Source: Pseudolysinimonas yzui (GTDB taxonomy: Bacteria; Actinomycetota; Actinomycetes; Actinomycetales; Microbacteriaceae). Taken from it: 52,207 nt of DNA. Within the stretch, counting starts at the first letter, position 1, and every line of letters starts with the position of its first letter. The notes beneath the pieces were generated by a model. That model did no database searches, was not told the DNA's origin, and was given only the letters and a program-made list of their open reading frames with translations. Shown one piece after another: positions 16,216 through 25,236 of this stretch. The DNA lies in assembly GCF_014653215.1 (NCBI RefSeq), contig NZ_BNAI01000012.1, forward strand, positions 2,742-54,948, in the 5' to 3' direction. The translations under genes and the position numbers were made by a program.

Positions 16216-17316
16216 TCAGTTGAGCAGCACGCTAGCAAGCAGGTCGTGCTGCTCCCCGTCGGGCTCGTCAGCCATCGCGCGAGTCAAAGCACTCGACAAA
16301 ACGTCGGCGATACGCACTCGCTTACCTTGCTGGGCGGATCGCACGGCAGCCTCCACCATGGCGAGACTTCCGATGTTCCGCGAGGCCTCGCCGCTCGGCG
16401 AGATGCCGCTGCGAAGCGCGGTGACGAACTCGGCCAGGGCGCCCGCGATACCCTCCGGGCCGGTTCTCGCCAGGTCAGGCACAAGGACGCCACCGTCGTC
16501 GAGATCCAGCTGTGGGGCGCCTTCGCCGTCCCACAGGGCTGTTCCACGAGCGCCGCTCGCCCGCCAACGGCCGTTCCATGACGTCTCGAACCCCGCGCTG
16601 CACCAGCTCCCCGAATAGGTAAAGCGGCGCCCGCCGCTCATTTCGAAGACGGCCGTGGCCGCAGAGGCGCCCGCGTACCAGCTCCATTTCGGGTTGAACT
16701 CCTCGCAGTACACGGAGACCGCATCCCCGTCGAGGAGAAAGCGCGCGGCGTCGAAGGTATGGATCGCCATGTCAACGAGGAGGACGTGCGGCATCCGTTC
16801 CCGGAAGCCGCCGAAGTGAGGGCCACGGTACATCTCCGCGACGAGGAAGCCCACCTCTCCCATCTCGGCCAACTGACCGCGGAAGGCCGACAGGGCGTGC
16901 AGGTACCGGCGGGACTGGCTCACCATGAGCAACCGGGAACTACTCCTGGCGACGGCCGCGGTGCGCAGCGCCATGCTCACGGTCGGGGCCAGGGGCTTCT
17001 CGCACAGGACGTGCAGCCCGCTCTCCAGCGCCTCGGAGTTGACCAGATGATGCGCCTCGGGGATGGTCACGTTGACGGCGGCGACCGCCCCTGTCCGCTT
17101 CGCCAGGCGGGAGACGCTGGTGTCGACGGACGTCTCTCCCCCCGCGCTCTCAGCAGCCCCCCGGGCGAGCTCCAGGTCGAGGTCGACGATGCCCGCCACC
17201 TCAACGTCGGGGGACTCGTTCAGCACCTGCAGCCAGGCGCGGCCCATCTGCCCTGCGCCGACGACCAGGAAGCGGATCGGCCGGTTGGGCGACGAGACAG
17301 GTGTGAAGAGGGTCAT
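16216..17316 (-). CDS. Gfo/Idh/MocA-family oxidoreductase (366 aa)
   Basis: This is an NAD(P)-dependent sugar dehydrogenase-type protein. The Rossmann motif VVGAGQMGRAW is near residue 17, and the family lysine is in LCEKPLAPT. The ATG at 17316 (MTLFTPVSS) overlaps the stop of the ribokinase remnant as ATGA, which fixes the start. It is last in a leftward operon with an SDR and the remnant. Substrates in this family are mostly sugars, inositols or glycosides oxidised at one hydroxyl; the specific one is not readable. Confidence 0.88.
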   Translation of the reverse strand: MTLFTPVSSPNRPIRFLVVGAGQMGRAWLQVLNESPDVEVAGIVDLDLELARGAAESAGGETSVDTSVSRLAKRTGAVAAVNVTIPEAHHLVNSEALESGLHVLCEKPLAPTVSMALRTAAVARSSSRLLMVSQSRRYLHALSAFRGQLAEMGEVGFLVAEMYRGPHFGGFRERMPHVLLVDMAIHTFDAARFLLDGDAVSVYCEEFNPKWSWYAGASAATAVFEMSGGRRFTYSGSWCSAGFETSWNGRWRASGARGTALWDGEGAPQLDLDDGGVLVPDLARTGPEGIAGALAEFVTALRSGISPSGEASRNIGSLAMVEAAVRSAQQGKRVRIADVLSSALTRAMADEPDGEQHDLLASVLLN

Positions 17317-17655
17317 CTCGTGGACTCCCGGCGCGCGAACTGCTCGGCCGGCAGGGGGGCCGGGATGTAGTCGCGCAGATGGATGATTGCTGGCTGCGAG
17401 GCCCGCTCGGTTACCGCCACGGGTCCTGCGCGGCACACCATGGTGAACGCGGCGGGAGGCGTGAGGCCTGCACGTAGGGGCGCGACAAGCGGGGAAGCGG
17501 CCACCGCCCCTGCCTGGTTGGCCCCCTTGCCTTCGTGTCCGGGCACGAGAGCCGCGGTCTGGACCGTGTCTCGCGGACCGGGAAGCCGCTCGGCGACCGC
17601 CGTGATGTCGACGTTCAAGTTGCCGACGAAACGACGGGGGGCAGTGATTGGAGGG
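17313..17655 (-). pseudogene. internally deleted ribokinase (PfkB family) remnant
   Basis: The reverse strand reads a ribokinase N-terminus, FVGNLNVDITAVAERLPG and EGKGANQAGAVAA. It jumps in frame to what looks like the extreme C-terminus, AGPVAVTERASQPAI, ending in a TGA that overlaps the next ATG. About 108 residues remain of about 300. The lid, the ATP site and the GAGD catalytic loop are missing. No ATG, GTG or TTG is well placed at the N-terminus either. It therefore cannot be a working kinase. The preserved ATGA junction shows it was once a regular operon member. Confidence 0.72.
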
Positions 17656-17712
17656 GCATCGATTTTGGTTTCTGTGCGGAGATCATCTGACGGTCGCGCG
17701 GCCCATGAGTCC

Positions 17713-18480
17713 TCAGAAGACGGAGTAACCGCCGTCTGCGACGAGGACTGAGCCCGTGACGAAGGACGACGCGTCACTCGCGAGAAACACCACGGCGGGC
17801 GCGAGCTCTTCCACAGTGCCAACGCGCTGCATGGGGGCGTCCTCGATCCAGTTGCGGCGATAGCGCGGGTCGTCGACCGGCGACATCTCGGTCTTGATGT
17901 ACCCGGGTGCCACGGCGTTCACCCGCACGCCGAACGGGGCCCATTCCGCGGCGAGGCTGCGGGTGAGATGGTGGACGGCCGCCTTCGAGGCGTTGTACGC
18001 AGGCTGCCACTGGGGCCGGTTCACGATGAACCCGGACATCGATCCGATGTTGACGATGTTCCCCGAACCCTGCTCGACGAAGTGGCGGCCGAACGTTTGG
18101 GAGCACGACCAGAGCGCGTCGAGGTTGAGGTCCATCACTTGCCTCCACTGCTCAACTGTGACGTCGAGGGCCGGCGAGTGGATGCAGGTGCCAGCGTTGT
18201 TGACGAGGATGTCTGCCCTGCCGAAGTGGTCGAGGACCGACGAGAGCACTGAGCGCACCTCATCGGGCTGTGTGATGTCGGCGTGAAGGTACAGGGGAGC
18301 AGCTTCGGTCGCGGCGATCGATTCCGAGACGCGTTGTCCCTTTTCGTCGTCGCGTCCGATGATCGCCACTTGTGCACCTGCCTGCGCGAGTGCTCGAGCG
18401 AAACCCTCGCCCAGCCCCCGTGTCCCACCGGTCACCACTGCGACCCGGCCGTGGAGAGAAAAGCGGTCCTCAAGGGGCAT
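17713..18480 (-). CDS. short-chain dehydrogenase/reductase (255 aa)
   Basis: This is a classical SDR with TGGTRGLG cofactor motif near 17, NNAG near 95, Ser in NIGSMSGF, YNASK catalytic pair, and the C-terminal ASSFVTGSVLVADGGYSVF. The ATG at 18480 follows AAAGGA by 7 nt. It starts a leftward operon with the ribokinase remnant and a Gfo/Idh oxidoreductase. Proteins of this type in sugar operons oxidise sugars or reduce keto sugars or keto acids. The substrate is not determined. Confidence 0.9.
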   Translation of the reverse strand: MPLEDRFSLHGRVAVVTGGTRGLGEGFARALAQAGAQVAIIGRDDEKGQRVSESIAATEAAPLYLHADITQPDEVRSVLSSVLDHFGRADILVNNAGTCIHSPALDVTVEQWRQVMDLNLDALWSCSQTFGRHFVEQGSGNIVNIGSMSGFIVNRPQWQPAYNASKAAVHHLTRSLAAEWAPFGVRVNAVAPGYIKTEMSPVDDPRYRRNWIEDAPMQRVGTVEELAPAVVFLASDASSFVTGSVLVADGGYSVF

Positions 18481-19166
18481 GTGGTGGTCCTTTCGCAGAG
18501 AAGGGGATGCGACCGCGCTCGGCCTTGCCGGTCGCTTCGATCAAATCCCAGCAGGGTGGGATCCATGAGAACTGGCTCCCACACACGACGTGCAACGCAT
18601 CTCGCCGGGTCCACCGATGCGCACGCACCAGCGCGTTGCACGCTGGCTCTGTGCGCCGCGCGAAGACCCCTGGGGGTGCCCGGCTCGCCCGGACCTCTCG
18701 GAACAGCGTAGCTCATTGCTGTGAAGTTGTGCAACAATTCACTCAATGTTCTCGGCCCGCCGGGTCGACGCATCTCGATGGAGAGGAGAACCTGACGTGA
18801 ACTCACAGCGACAACGAGGCCGGGCGGCTCGCCGCCGCGGCGGTGGCGGTGTTTCTCTCTCCGTGCGCTGCACCTGTTCGGGACGTAGACAGGGATGAGT
18901 GCGTTTTCGGCGGGCCGGTACCAATTGCAGTAGCAGCTTCTCCTCGCTAGCGTCGTGGTGGTCTGCCTTCCGCTGAACGTAACCCCCTGTTCGCACAGGT
19001 ACATCGTCGAGGCGCTGACGGTGGACGGCAACAAGTACCGGGCCCGCGCCGCGCGACGGGCGCACACAGCTCCGGCGAACGCTCGCGGATTTGACGGCCA
19101 GTGGGGCTCCACACACTTTCACAAGAAACAACACAGGGCCGGATGGCCGCGAGTTGGAGGAGGAAC
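18481..19166. other. 686-nt divergent region without a recognisable gene
   Basis: The region lies between the leftward SDR operon and the rightward epimerase-ADPRG-rhaB operon. Open frames exist on both strands but show only Arg/Ala-rich composition and no motifs. A small inverted repeat, TTGTGCAACAA, is at about 18,727-18,737. A 34-codon frame at 18,797 has a good ribosome site but an Arg-Gly-rich product. The space is long for promoters alone, so decayed genes are possible. Confidence 0.4.
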
Positions 19167-20033
19167 ATGACGCGGGTACTGGTCACGGGAGGCAGCGGAG
19201 ACTTCGGCCGCGCTTGTGTAAAACACCTCGTCGAAGCGGGCTGGGATGTCATCGCGGTCGATCAGCGCGGCGAGGAGGTGACGGGCGGACGGTTCGTCCG
19301 TGCGGACCTTACGAACCTCGGCAACGTGGTCGAGGTCATGAACTACATCGACTGGCAATACTCGGGCGGCGTGGACGCAATCGTTCACCTCGGAGCGATT
19401 CCCGCTCCCGGCATCACCACGAGCAGTGCGACGTTCGACAACAACATTCGCGCGACACACAACGTGTTCCTCGCGGCGAAGCTGAACGGGATCAAGCGTG
19501 TCGTCTGGGCGTCGAGCGAGACCACTCTGGGCATACCGTTCGACATCCCGCCGTCGCAGGTTCCCATCGACGAGTCGGTTCCCGCTCGTCCGGAGTCGAC
19601 ATACGCCATGGTGAAGGCCCTCGAGGAGCAGATGGCCGCGCATTTCTGCCGGTGGGACCCGGAACTGACCATGATCGGGCTGCGATTCTCCAACATCATC
19701 CACGAGGAGGGCTACGCGGAGTTCCCCGGTTTCGACGAGGACACCGCCATTCGGCGGTGGAACCTCTGGGGATATGTGGACGCGCGGGACGCCGCACAGG
19801 CGGTGGAGCGGGCCCTCACCGTCGACCGCACGGGAACTGACGTCTACATCATCGCTGCGGCCGACACCGTCTCCGCACGCCCCAACCGAGAGCTCCTCGA
19901 TGCTCAGTTCCCGGGAGTTCCCGCGGTGCGAGACGTCGGGGAGCATGACACCCTCCTGTCCATCGACAACGCGCGACGCGACCTCGGCTACGAGCCCCGC
20001 CACAGCTGGCGCCACAACAGAACGGATGCTTGA
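19167..20033 (+). CDS. NAD-dependent epimerase/dehydratase family protein (288 aa)
   Basis: This is an extended short-chain dehydrogenase acting on a sugar or sugar derivative. The cofactor motif LVTGGSGDFG is at 5-14, Ser in WASSETT near 118, and the catalytic pair is in STYAMVK. The ATG at 19167 directly follows GGAGGAAC; upstream in-frame codons are less likely. The length is short for nucleotide-sugar epimerases and closer to uronate or aldose dehydrogenase-type relatives, so a free sugar substrate is plausible. It starts the operon with the ADP-ribosylglycohydrolase-family gene and rhaB. Confidence 0.85.
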   Translation: MTRVLVTGGSGDFGRACVKHLVEAGWDVIAVDQRGEEVTGGRFVRADLTNLGNVVEVMNYIDWQYSGGVDAIVHLGAIPAPGITTSSATFDNNIRATHNVFLAAKLNGIKRVVWASSETTLGIPFDIPPSQVPIDESVPARPESTYAMVKALEEQMAAHFCRWDPELTMIGLRFSNIIHEEGYAEFPGFDEDTAIRRWNLWGYVDARDAAQAVERALTVDRTGTDVYIIAAADTVSARPNRELLDAQFPGVPAVRDVGEHDTLLSIDNARRDLGYEPRHSWRHNRTDA

Positions 20034-20034
20034 C

Positions 20035-22182
20035 ATGACCGCCCCCAATCAGCTGCCTGAGGACTACGCGGAGCGCGTGTACTCTGGCGTGCTCGGCAAG
20101 ATTCTCGGCGTATACGTGGGCAGGCCGGTGGAGGGGTGGCTTTATTCCAAGATCCAGGAGCGAGTCGGTGACATCGAGTACTACGTGCACGACAAGGTCG
20201 GCGTTCCGCTGATCGTGGTCGACGACGACATCTCGGGGACTCTCGCGTTCCTGGCGGCCTTTCGCGACAACGGCTACGACGTGTCCCTCACCTCGGAGCA
20301 GATCGGCAAGGCGTGGCTCAACTACGCCATCGAGGAGCGCACGATCTTCTGGTGGGGCGGCATGGGCAACTCCACGGAGCACACGGCCTACTTGCGGATG
20401 AAGAATGGGATCGCGGCTCCGCGAAGCGGATCGATCGAACTGAACGGTCCCCAGGTCGCCGAGCAGATCGGCTCGCAGATCTTCATCGACGGCTGGGCGA
20501 TGCTGCTGCCCGGGCAGCCGGACCTCGCCGCCGACCTCGCCCGGCGGGCGGCGGCGGTCAGCCACGACGGTGAAGCCATCTACGCCGCCCAGGTGATTGC
20601 GGCGATGGAGGCCCAGGCCTTCGTCGAGTCCGACATCGACGCCCTCCTCGACACGGGGCTCTCGGTGATCCCCGCGGACTCGACCACCGCCCGCCTCATT
20701 CGCGACCTGCGCGAATGGCACAGCACCGAGCCGGACTGGCGTGCGGCACGTGAGCGACTAGAGGCGGAGTACGGGTACGACAAGTTCGGCGGCAACGTGC
20801 ACGTCGTGCCCAACCACGGGGTCATCATCCTGGCGCTCCTCTACGGCGAGGGCGACTGGGGTCGGTCCATGATGATCGTCAACACCTGCGGGTGGGACAC
20901 CGACTGTAACTCGGGCAACCTCGGCTGCCTTCTCGGCATCCGCAACGGGCTGTCCGGGTTCGACGGACGGCACGATTGGCGAACGCCCGTAGCGGACAGG
21001 CTGTTCCTCCCGACCGCGGATGGTGCCCGGACCACGACGGATGCGGTGACCGAAGCTCTCGTCATCACAAACATCGCCCGGCGCATCCGCGGCGAGGAGC
21101 CGCTTGCTTTGAAGGACGGCGCCAAGTTCGGCTTCCACTTCCCGGGATCGGTGCAGGGCTTCGAGGTGGTCGCCGGGACGGCTGAGCTCACCAACACTGC
21201 CGAGCTCGGCAGGGACGGTGACCGTGGGCTGCGAATCCGGGTGACGACCGGCGCGCAGGTCCACGTCGCCACGCCGACGTTCGTCCCGCCCGAGATCCTC
21301 AACGCCCCCGGGTACGGGCTCCAGGGCACCCCGCGCCTCCATTCTGGGCAGACGGTCACGGCCGCAGTCCGCGCGGAGAGCGCCGACACTACGCTCCGGC
21401 TCGCGATCCAGGTGTACGACGAGGAGGACGGTGTTCAGACCGTCACCGGTCCTGCCCAGGTCGCGACGGCGGGGGAGTGGACCGATATGACCTGGGTCGT
21501 GGCCGACACCGGCGGGTACCCCATCGCGAGCGTCGGCCTTGTGGTCGAGGGGCAGGTCGAGGGCTCGGCGGACGTCGTCCTCGATCGAATGGACTGGCAC
21601 GGTCAGCCCGAGGTGGTCCTCACTCGCCCCGTCCCGCCCACGTGGCGACCGTTCCCAAACCCGAAGGGCGGCACGGCGTGGCGCCGGGCCTGGGTCGACG
21701 CCATGGACATGTTCGGAGAGGGGTGGGGCACCGGCTGGCCCGAGCCCTACCGGCTGATCCAGAACACCGGACGGGGCATGGTCCTGCACGGGTCCGAGGA
21801 CTGGCGGGACATTGAGGTGAGCGCCGGCTTCACTCCCCACATGGCCGTGGCGACGGGTCTTGCCATCCGCACGCAGGGACTGCGCAGGCACTACTCGCTG
21901 GTGATGCGGAACTCGGGGATCATCAGTCTGGTGAAGTCGGTGGACGGGGACGAGCGCGTGCTTGGAGAGGCGCCGTTCCGCTTCGAGCTGTACCGGGAGG
22001 TTCAGCTGAGACTGAAGGCCCTAGGGGCCACGATCAGCGCATTCGCAGATGGCACAGCGCTCTTCGAGGTCACTGACGTGGCCCCGCTAGAGTACGGCGG
22101 CATCGCTCTTCTGTGCGAGGAGGGGCGGGTGGCCGTCGGCCCCGTCACCGTGCGCCCGAGCACGACCGCCGAGGTCCGCTAG
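20035..22182 (+). CDS. ADP-ribosylglycohydrolase-family protein with extra C-terminal domains (715 aa)
   Basis: The first 345 or so residues have the ADP-ribosylglycohydrolase fold. An Asp cluster in VVDDDISGTLAF (62-73) and CGWDTDCNSGN (285-295) matches the two metal-binding motifs of the family. About 350 further residues look like beta-rich carbohydrate-associated domains with no membrane segment. The start at 20035 overlaps no gene; an ATG at 20,026 is also possible. It lies between an epimerase gene and rhaB. A role in hydrolysing a ribosyl-like or other glycosidic bond during sugar breakdown is more likely than ADP-ribosylation control, but this is inference. Confidence 0.82.
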   Translation: MTAPNQLPEDYAERVYSGVLGKILGVYVGRPVEGWLYSKIQERVGDIEYYVHDKVGVPLIVVDDDISGTLAFLAAFRDNGYDVSLTSEQIGKAWLNYAIEERTIFWWGGMGNSTEHTAYLRMKNGIAAPRSGSIELNGPQVAEQIGSQIFIDGWAMLLPGQPDLAADLARRAAAVSHDGEAIYAAQVIAAMEAQAFVESDIDALLDTGLSVIPADSTTARLIRDLREWHSTEPDWRAARERLEAEYGYDKFGGNVHVVPNHGVIILALLYGEGDWGRSMMIVNTCGWDTDCNSGNLGCLLGIRNGLSGFDGRHDWRTPVADRLFLPTADGARTTTDAVTEALVITNIARRIRGEEPLALKDGAKFGFHFPGSVQGFEVVAGTAELTNTAELGRDGDRGLRIRVTTGAQVHVATPTFVPPEILNAPGYGLQGTPRLHSGQTVTAAVRAESADTTLRLAIQVYDEEDGVQTVTGPAQVATAGEWTDMTWVVADTGGYPIASVGLVVEGQVEGSADVVLDRMDWHGQPEVVLTRPVPPTWRPFPNPKGGTAWRRAWVDAMDMFGEGWGTGWPEPYRLIQNTGRGMVLHGSEDWRDIEVSAGFTPHMAVATGLAIRTQGLRRHYSLVMRNSGIISLVKSVDGDERVLGEAPFRFELYREVQLRLKALGATISAFADGTALFEVTDVAPLEYGGIALLCEEGRVAVGPVTVRPSTTAEVR

Positions 22183-22237
22183 ACATGTGATCACCGGGAC
22201 GCTGAATCGCGTCGCATGACGGAGAGGGACTCGCACC

Positions 22238-23644
22238 ATGAGGGGAACGGTCGCAGCTGTCGACCTGGGCGCTGCGACAGGGCGCGTCTTTATCGGCACA
22301 GTCGAGGGCGGCCGGATCCGTGTGGAGCCCGTCACCCGGTTCGCCAATGTGCCCTTGGCGATGGCCGACGGGTTCCACTGGAACATCACCGCGATCTGGG
22401 CCGAGGTCGTCGGCGGGCTGCGAATGGCGAACCGGCGGAGCGACGCGCTCCAGTCGGTGGGGATCGACACCTGGGGCGCCGACTACAGCCTCTTTCGATC
22501 GGGGCGGCTTCTCGGGCTCCCGTTCACCTACCGAGACCTGCGGGGGGAGCGGGGTGCCGCCCTCACCCATGGCACCGTTCGACCGGAGGAGCTGTACCGG
22601 CGGAACGGCCTCGAGTCGCTCCCCTTCAACTCGCTGTACCAGCTCGCCGTGGACCGTGATGAGGGGATCACGGCCGTCGCCGACGCGCTGCTGTTCACAC
22701 CCGACACCATCGGCTACTGGCTCACCGGTCGGATTGCAACGGAGCCGACCATCGCGTCGACGAGCGGCCTTCTGGACGCGCGAACCCGATCCTGGGATCG
22801 CGAGCTCGTGCGGACTCTGGAGCTGCCCGAGGGGCTGCTGCCCCCGATCTTGGAGCCGGGCGAGGAGCTTGGCCCGCTGGTCGGGCCGTGCGCGTACGCG
22901 GTCGGCCGCGCAGACGGCCTGCTGGTCCGGAAGGTCGCCTCCCACGACACCGCCGCCGCCGTCATCGGGACGCCGCTCGCGGAGCGGGGTGCGGCCTATC
23001 TCTCCTGCGGCACGTGGGCGCTCCTCGGCGTCGAGATGCGCGCCCCCCTGCTGACCGAACGAGCGCGGGTCGAGCGCTTCACCAACGAGGCGGGACCGGA
23101 TGGACGGGTGCTCTTTCAGAAGAACCTGATGGGCCTCGGCATGGTGAACGATTTGGTCAGCGAGGCGCCCGAGCTCGAGCTTCCGGCGATCCTCGCCGCT
23201 GCAGCGGAGGTGCGCCTCCGGTCGGATCAGCTGATCGATCCCGCCGACCCGCTGTTCCTGCGCCCGGGCCCCACCTCCGGCGCAATGCGTGAGTGGTTCC
23301 GCCTGCGGGGAATCGGCGCACCGGCAACCATCCCCGCCATGGTGCGCTGCGTGCTCGAGAGCCTTGCCGAGGCCTTCGCCGCAGCGGTGCGGGCGCTCGA
23401 GGACATCACGGGTGAGCCGGTGCCGTCGGTCCACATCGTGGGCGGCGGCTCGCAGAATCAGCTGCTGTGCCAGGCGACGGCGGACAGGATGGGGAAGCCA
23501 GTAATCGCGGGGCCGGTTGAGGCCTCCGTGATCGGCAACGTCCTCGTTCAGGCCCGCGCCATGGGACTTGTGCACGGAGGGCTGGCCGAGCTCCGCGAGG
23601 TCGTGCGCGGATCGTTCCCGCTGACCCGCTACGACCCGCGTTGA
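22238..23644 (+). CDS. rhaB: L-rhamnulokinase (468 aa)
   Basis: This phosphorylates L-rhamnulose to L-rhamnulose 1-phosphate using ATP. It is an FGGY kinase: AAVDLGAATGRV at 5-16, GIDTWGADYSLF near 74 typical of rhamnulokinases, ASHDTAAAVIGTP, SCGTWALLG, and C-terminal IVGGGSQNQLLCQATAD. Length fits RhaB (about 470-490). The ATG at 22238 follows a GAGAGGGA site. It is last in its operon, converging on the alditol oxidase gene. With rhaI at the left edge and rhaEW at 33,337 it completes the phosphorylative pathway. Confidence 0.94.
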   Translation: MRGTVAAVDLGAATGRVFIGTVEGGRIRVEPVTRFANVPLAMADGFHWNITAIWAEVVGGLRMANRRSDALQSVGIDTWGADYSLFRSGRLLGLPFTYRDLRGERGAALTHGTVRPEELYRRNGLESLPFNSLYQLAVDRDEGITAVADALLFTPDTIGYWLTGRIATEPTIASTSGLLDARTRSWDRELVRTLELPEGLLPPILEPGEELGPLVGPCAYAVGRADGLLVRKVASHDTAAAVIGTPLAERGAAYLSCGTWALLGVEMRAPLLTERARVERFTNEAGPDGRVLFQKNLMGLGMVNDLVSEAPELELPAILAAAAEVRLRSDQLIDPADPLFLRPGPTSGAMREWFRLRGIGAPATIPAMVRCVLESLAEAFAAAVRALEDITGEPVPSVHIVGGGSQNQLLCQATADRMGKPVIAGPVEASVIGNVLVQARAMGLVHGGLAELREVVRGSFPLTRYDPR

Positions 23645-23703
23645 CCGCCCGGACAGGATGAGCAGTCGACGAGGACAGGCGATCCCCGGACTCGCGCCGG
23701 ACG

Positions 23704-24933
23704 TCAGAGCACGCCGTCGAGGTACTCGTTGCTGAACTTGCTGGTCGGGTCCAGCTGGCGCGCCAGGATGGAGAACTCCGCTAGACGGGGAAAGACCTCA
23801 CGCAGTTCGGCTCCCGACATTGCGAAAACCTTGCCCCAATGCGGTCGGGGTGCGAAAGGAGCAAGTGCCTGCTCCACGAGAGGCACGACATGCGCGACCT
23901 CCCGGGGCTTGGATTGCCAGGTGAAGTGGAACGCCGTACTCTGGCGGTCGCCGCTGGGGCTCAGCCATGCCGCGTCCGGAGCCACGGTCCGTATCTCGGA
24001 CACATGGAGCAGCGGCGAAATCCTGTCGCCGATGCGACGGAGCGCCTCCGTCGCATCACGAGCCGCCGACGATGGAACGAGGTACTCGGATTGGATCTCG
24101 TCCCCCCGGCCGGGCTTGAAGTTGGAGCGGAAATGCGGCAACCGCTCGTACCAGGGGCCGGCTTCGCCAAACTGAACCGTCACGTTGTCCGGTCGGACTC
24201 CCGGCAGGGGATGAAGAGCCTCCTGAGCCTGCCGGGCCCCAAGCGCTGCCGGATCCAGCCCCTCCGGGTCGCCCACTCGACGCTTCGCCCAGACCTGAGG
24301 AATGGTGTCTCCCACATACTTGGTGAAGACACTGACGCTGTATGCACACTCCGACAGCTCGTCCCAGCTCCCGAGAGCCGCCTCCCACGGCATGTCTAGA
24401 TACACGGACTGGGCGATGCTGAAGCCGGGGACGCAGTGCAGCTCGAGCGCGGTCACGATTCCGAGGGCGCCGATGCCGACCACGCACGCGTCGAACTCGC
24501 TCGTTCCACGGGTGAACCGCCCGATGGTGCCGTCGGACCGCATCATCTCGAACGCCGTGACTGAGGCGCTCAGCGCTGGGTTGCGCACGCCCGAACCATG
24601 GGTGCCCGTCTGAACCGCGCCTGCCACCGAAATATGTGGCAGCGATGCGAGGTTCGGCAGTGCCAGCTCAGTCCGGGCGAGGGCCTCCACGACATGGGAA
24701 AATGTCCCGCCGGCAGCGACCCTGACGGTTTCACCATGCACTTCGACCGTCGAGTCGAAGGCGCTCATGTCGAGCAGCGTTCCGGTCGTATCCCCGCAGA
24801 GGTTGAACGAATGGCGACTGCCTAAAGCCTTCACCCGACTGTTCGCGAGCACCAGCTCACCGAGCTCGTCGAGGTTGCGCGGGCGAGCGACGCGCGTCGC
24901 CGTGTACTCGATGTTCTCAGCCCAGTTCTTCAT
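23704..24933 (-). CDS. aldO: AldO-like alditol/xylitol oxidase, FAD-dependent (409 aa)
   Basis: This oxidises a terminal hydroxyl of alditols with O2, producing an aldose and hydrogen peroxide. The sequence aligns along its length with the Streptomyces coelicolor alditol oxidase as I recall it: NWAENIEYTA at the start, the flavin-attachment motif GSRHSFN with His41, LPNLASLPHISVAGAVQTG, AYSVSVFTKY, and RPHWGKVFAM near the end. It is probably cytoplasmic, with no signal peptide. The ATG at 24933 follows GGAGG by 6 nt. It is divergent from the ABC importer 2 operon. Its native substrate could be a polyol or a related dihydroxy compound. Confidence 0.88.
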   Translation of the reverse strand: MKNWAENIEYTATRVARPRNLDELGELVLANSRVKALGSRHSFNLCGDTTGTLLDMSAFDSTVEVHGETVRVAAGGTFSHVVEALARTELALPNLASLPHISVAGAVQTGTHGSGVRNPALSASVTAFEMMRSDGTIGRFTRGTSEFDACVVGIGALGIVTALELHCVPGFSIAQSVYLDMPWEAALGSWDELSECAYSVSVFTKYVGDTIPQVWAKRRVGDPEGLDPAALGARQAQEALHPLPGVRPDNVTVQFGEAGPWYERLPHFRSNFKPGRGDEIQSEYLVPSSAARDATEALRRIGDRISPLLHVSEIRTVAPDAAWLSPSGDRQSTAFHFTWQSKPREVAHVVPLVEQALAPFAPRPHWGKVFAMSGAELREVFPRLAEFSILARQLDPTSKFSNEYLDGVL

Positions 24934-25236
24934 GGTGTTCCTCCTGGCGTGCTGACCGGCCGACCTTCACAATTCGGGTGTGTCCAGACCGCTCCGGAAT
25001 CTTCTCCGCGAGCATCTCGGCCCAGGAGAAGTTGCCTCGTTCAGGCACGGACGATCGGGATGATCCACGGAGACCCGAGCGAGCTCCGGGCCTCTGTTCG
25101 ACGTTCATTCGTGATCCGTTCGATATGAACCCTGCTGACGGCTGTGCCGACGGGGCGGGCCCGACTGCTTGCCAACCTATGTTAACTTATGCGACTATTC
25201 TCGCAATCCCTCACGTCGACCGACGGAGGCGACTCG
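24934..25236. promoter_or_regulatory. divergent promoter region of aldO and ABC importer 2
   Basis: No gene is visible in these 303 nt. GTTCAT (25,103-25,108) and ATGAAC (25,125-25,130) form an inverted repeat with a 16-nt spacer. TATGTTAACTTA, centred near 25,187, is an imperfect palindrome about 45 nt before the binding-protein start. Either could be an operator. No AAACGTTT-type site is present, so this operon is not obviously controlled like importer 1. Confidence 0.45.

Noticed and set aside
18797-18901. Possible remnant of a LacI-type helix-turn-helix (short frame with GVSLS)
   Set aside because: Only five residues resemble the motif, and the neighbouring frames give no support.
18432-19112. 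226-codon leftward open frame in the divergent region
   Set aside because: Arg/Pro-rich composition, overlap with the SDR start and no motif; typical of random frames in GC-rich DNA.
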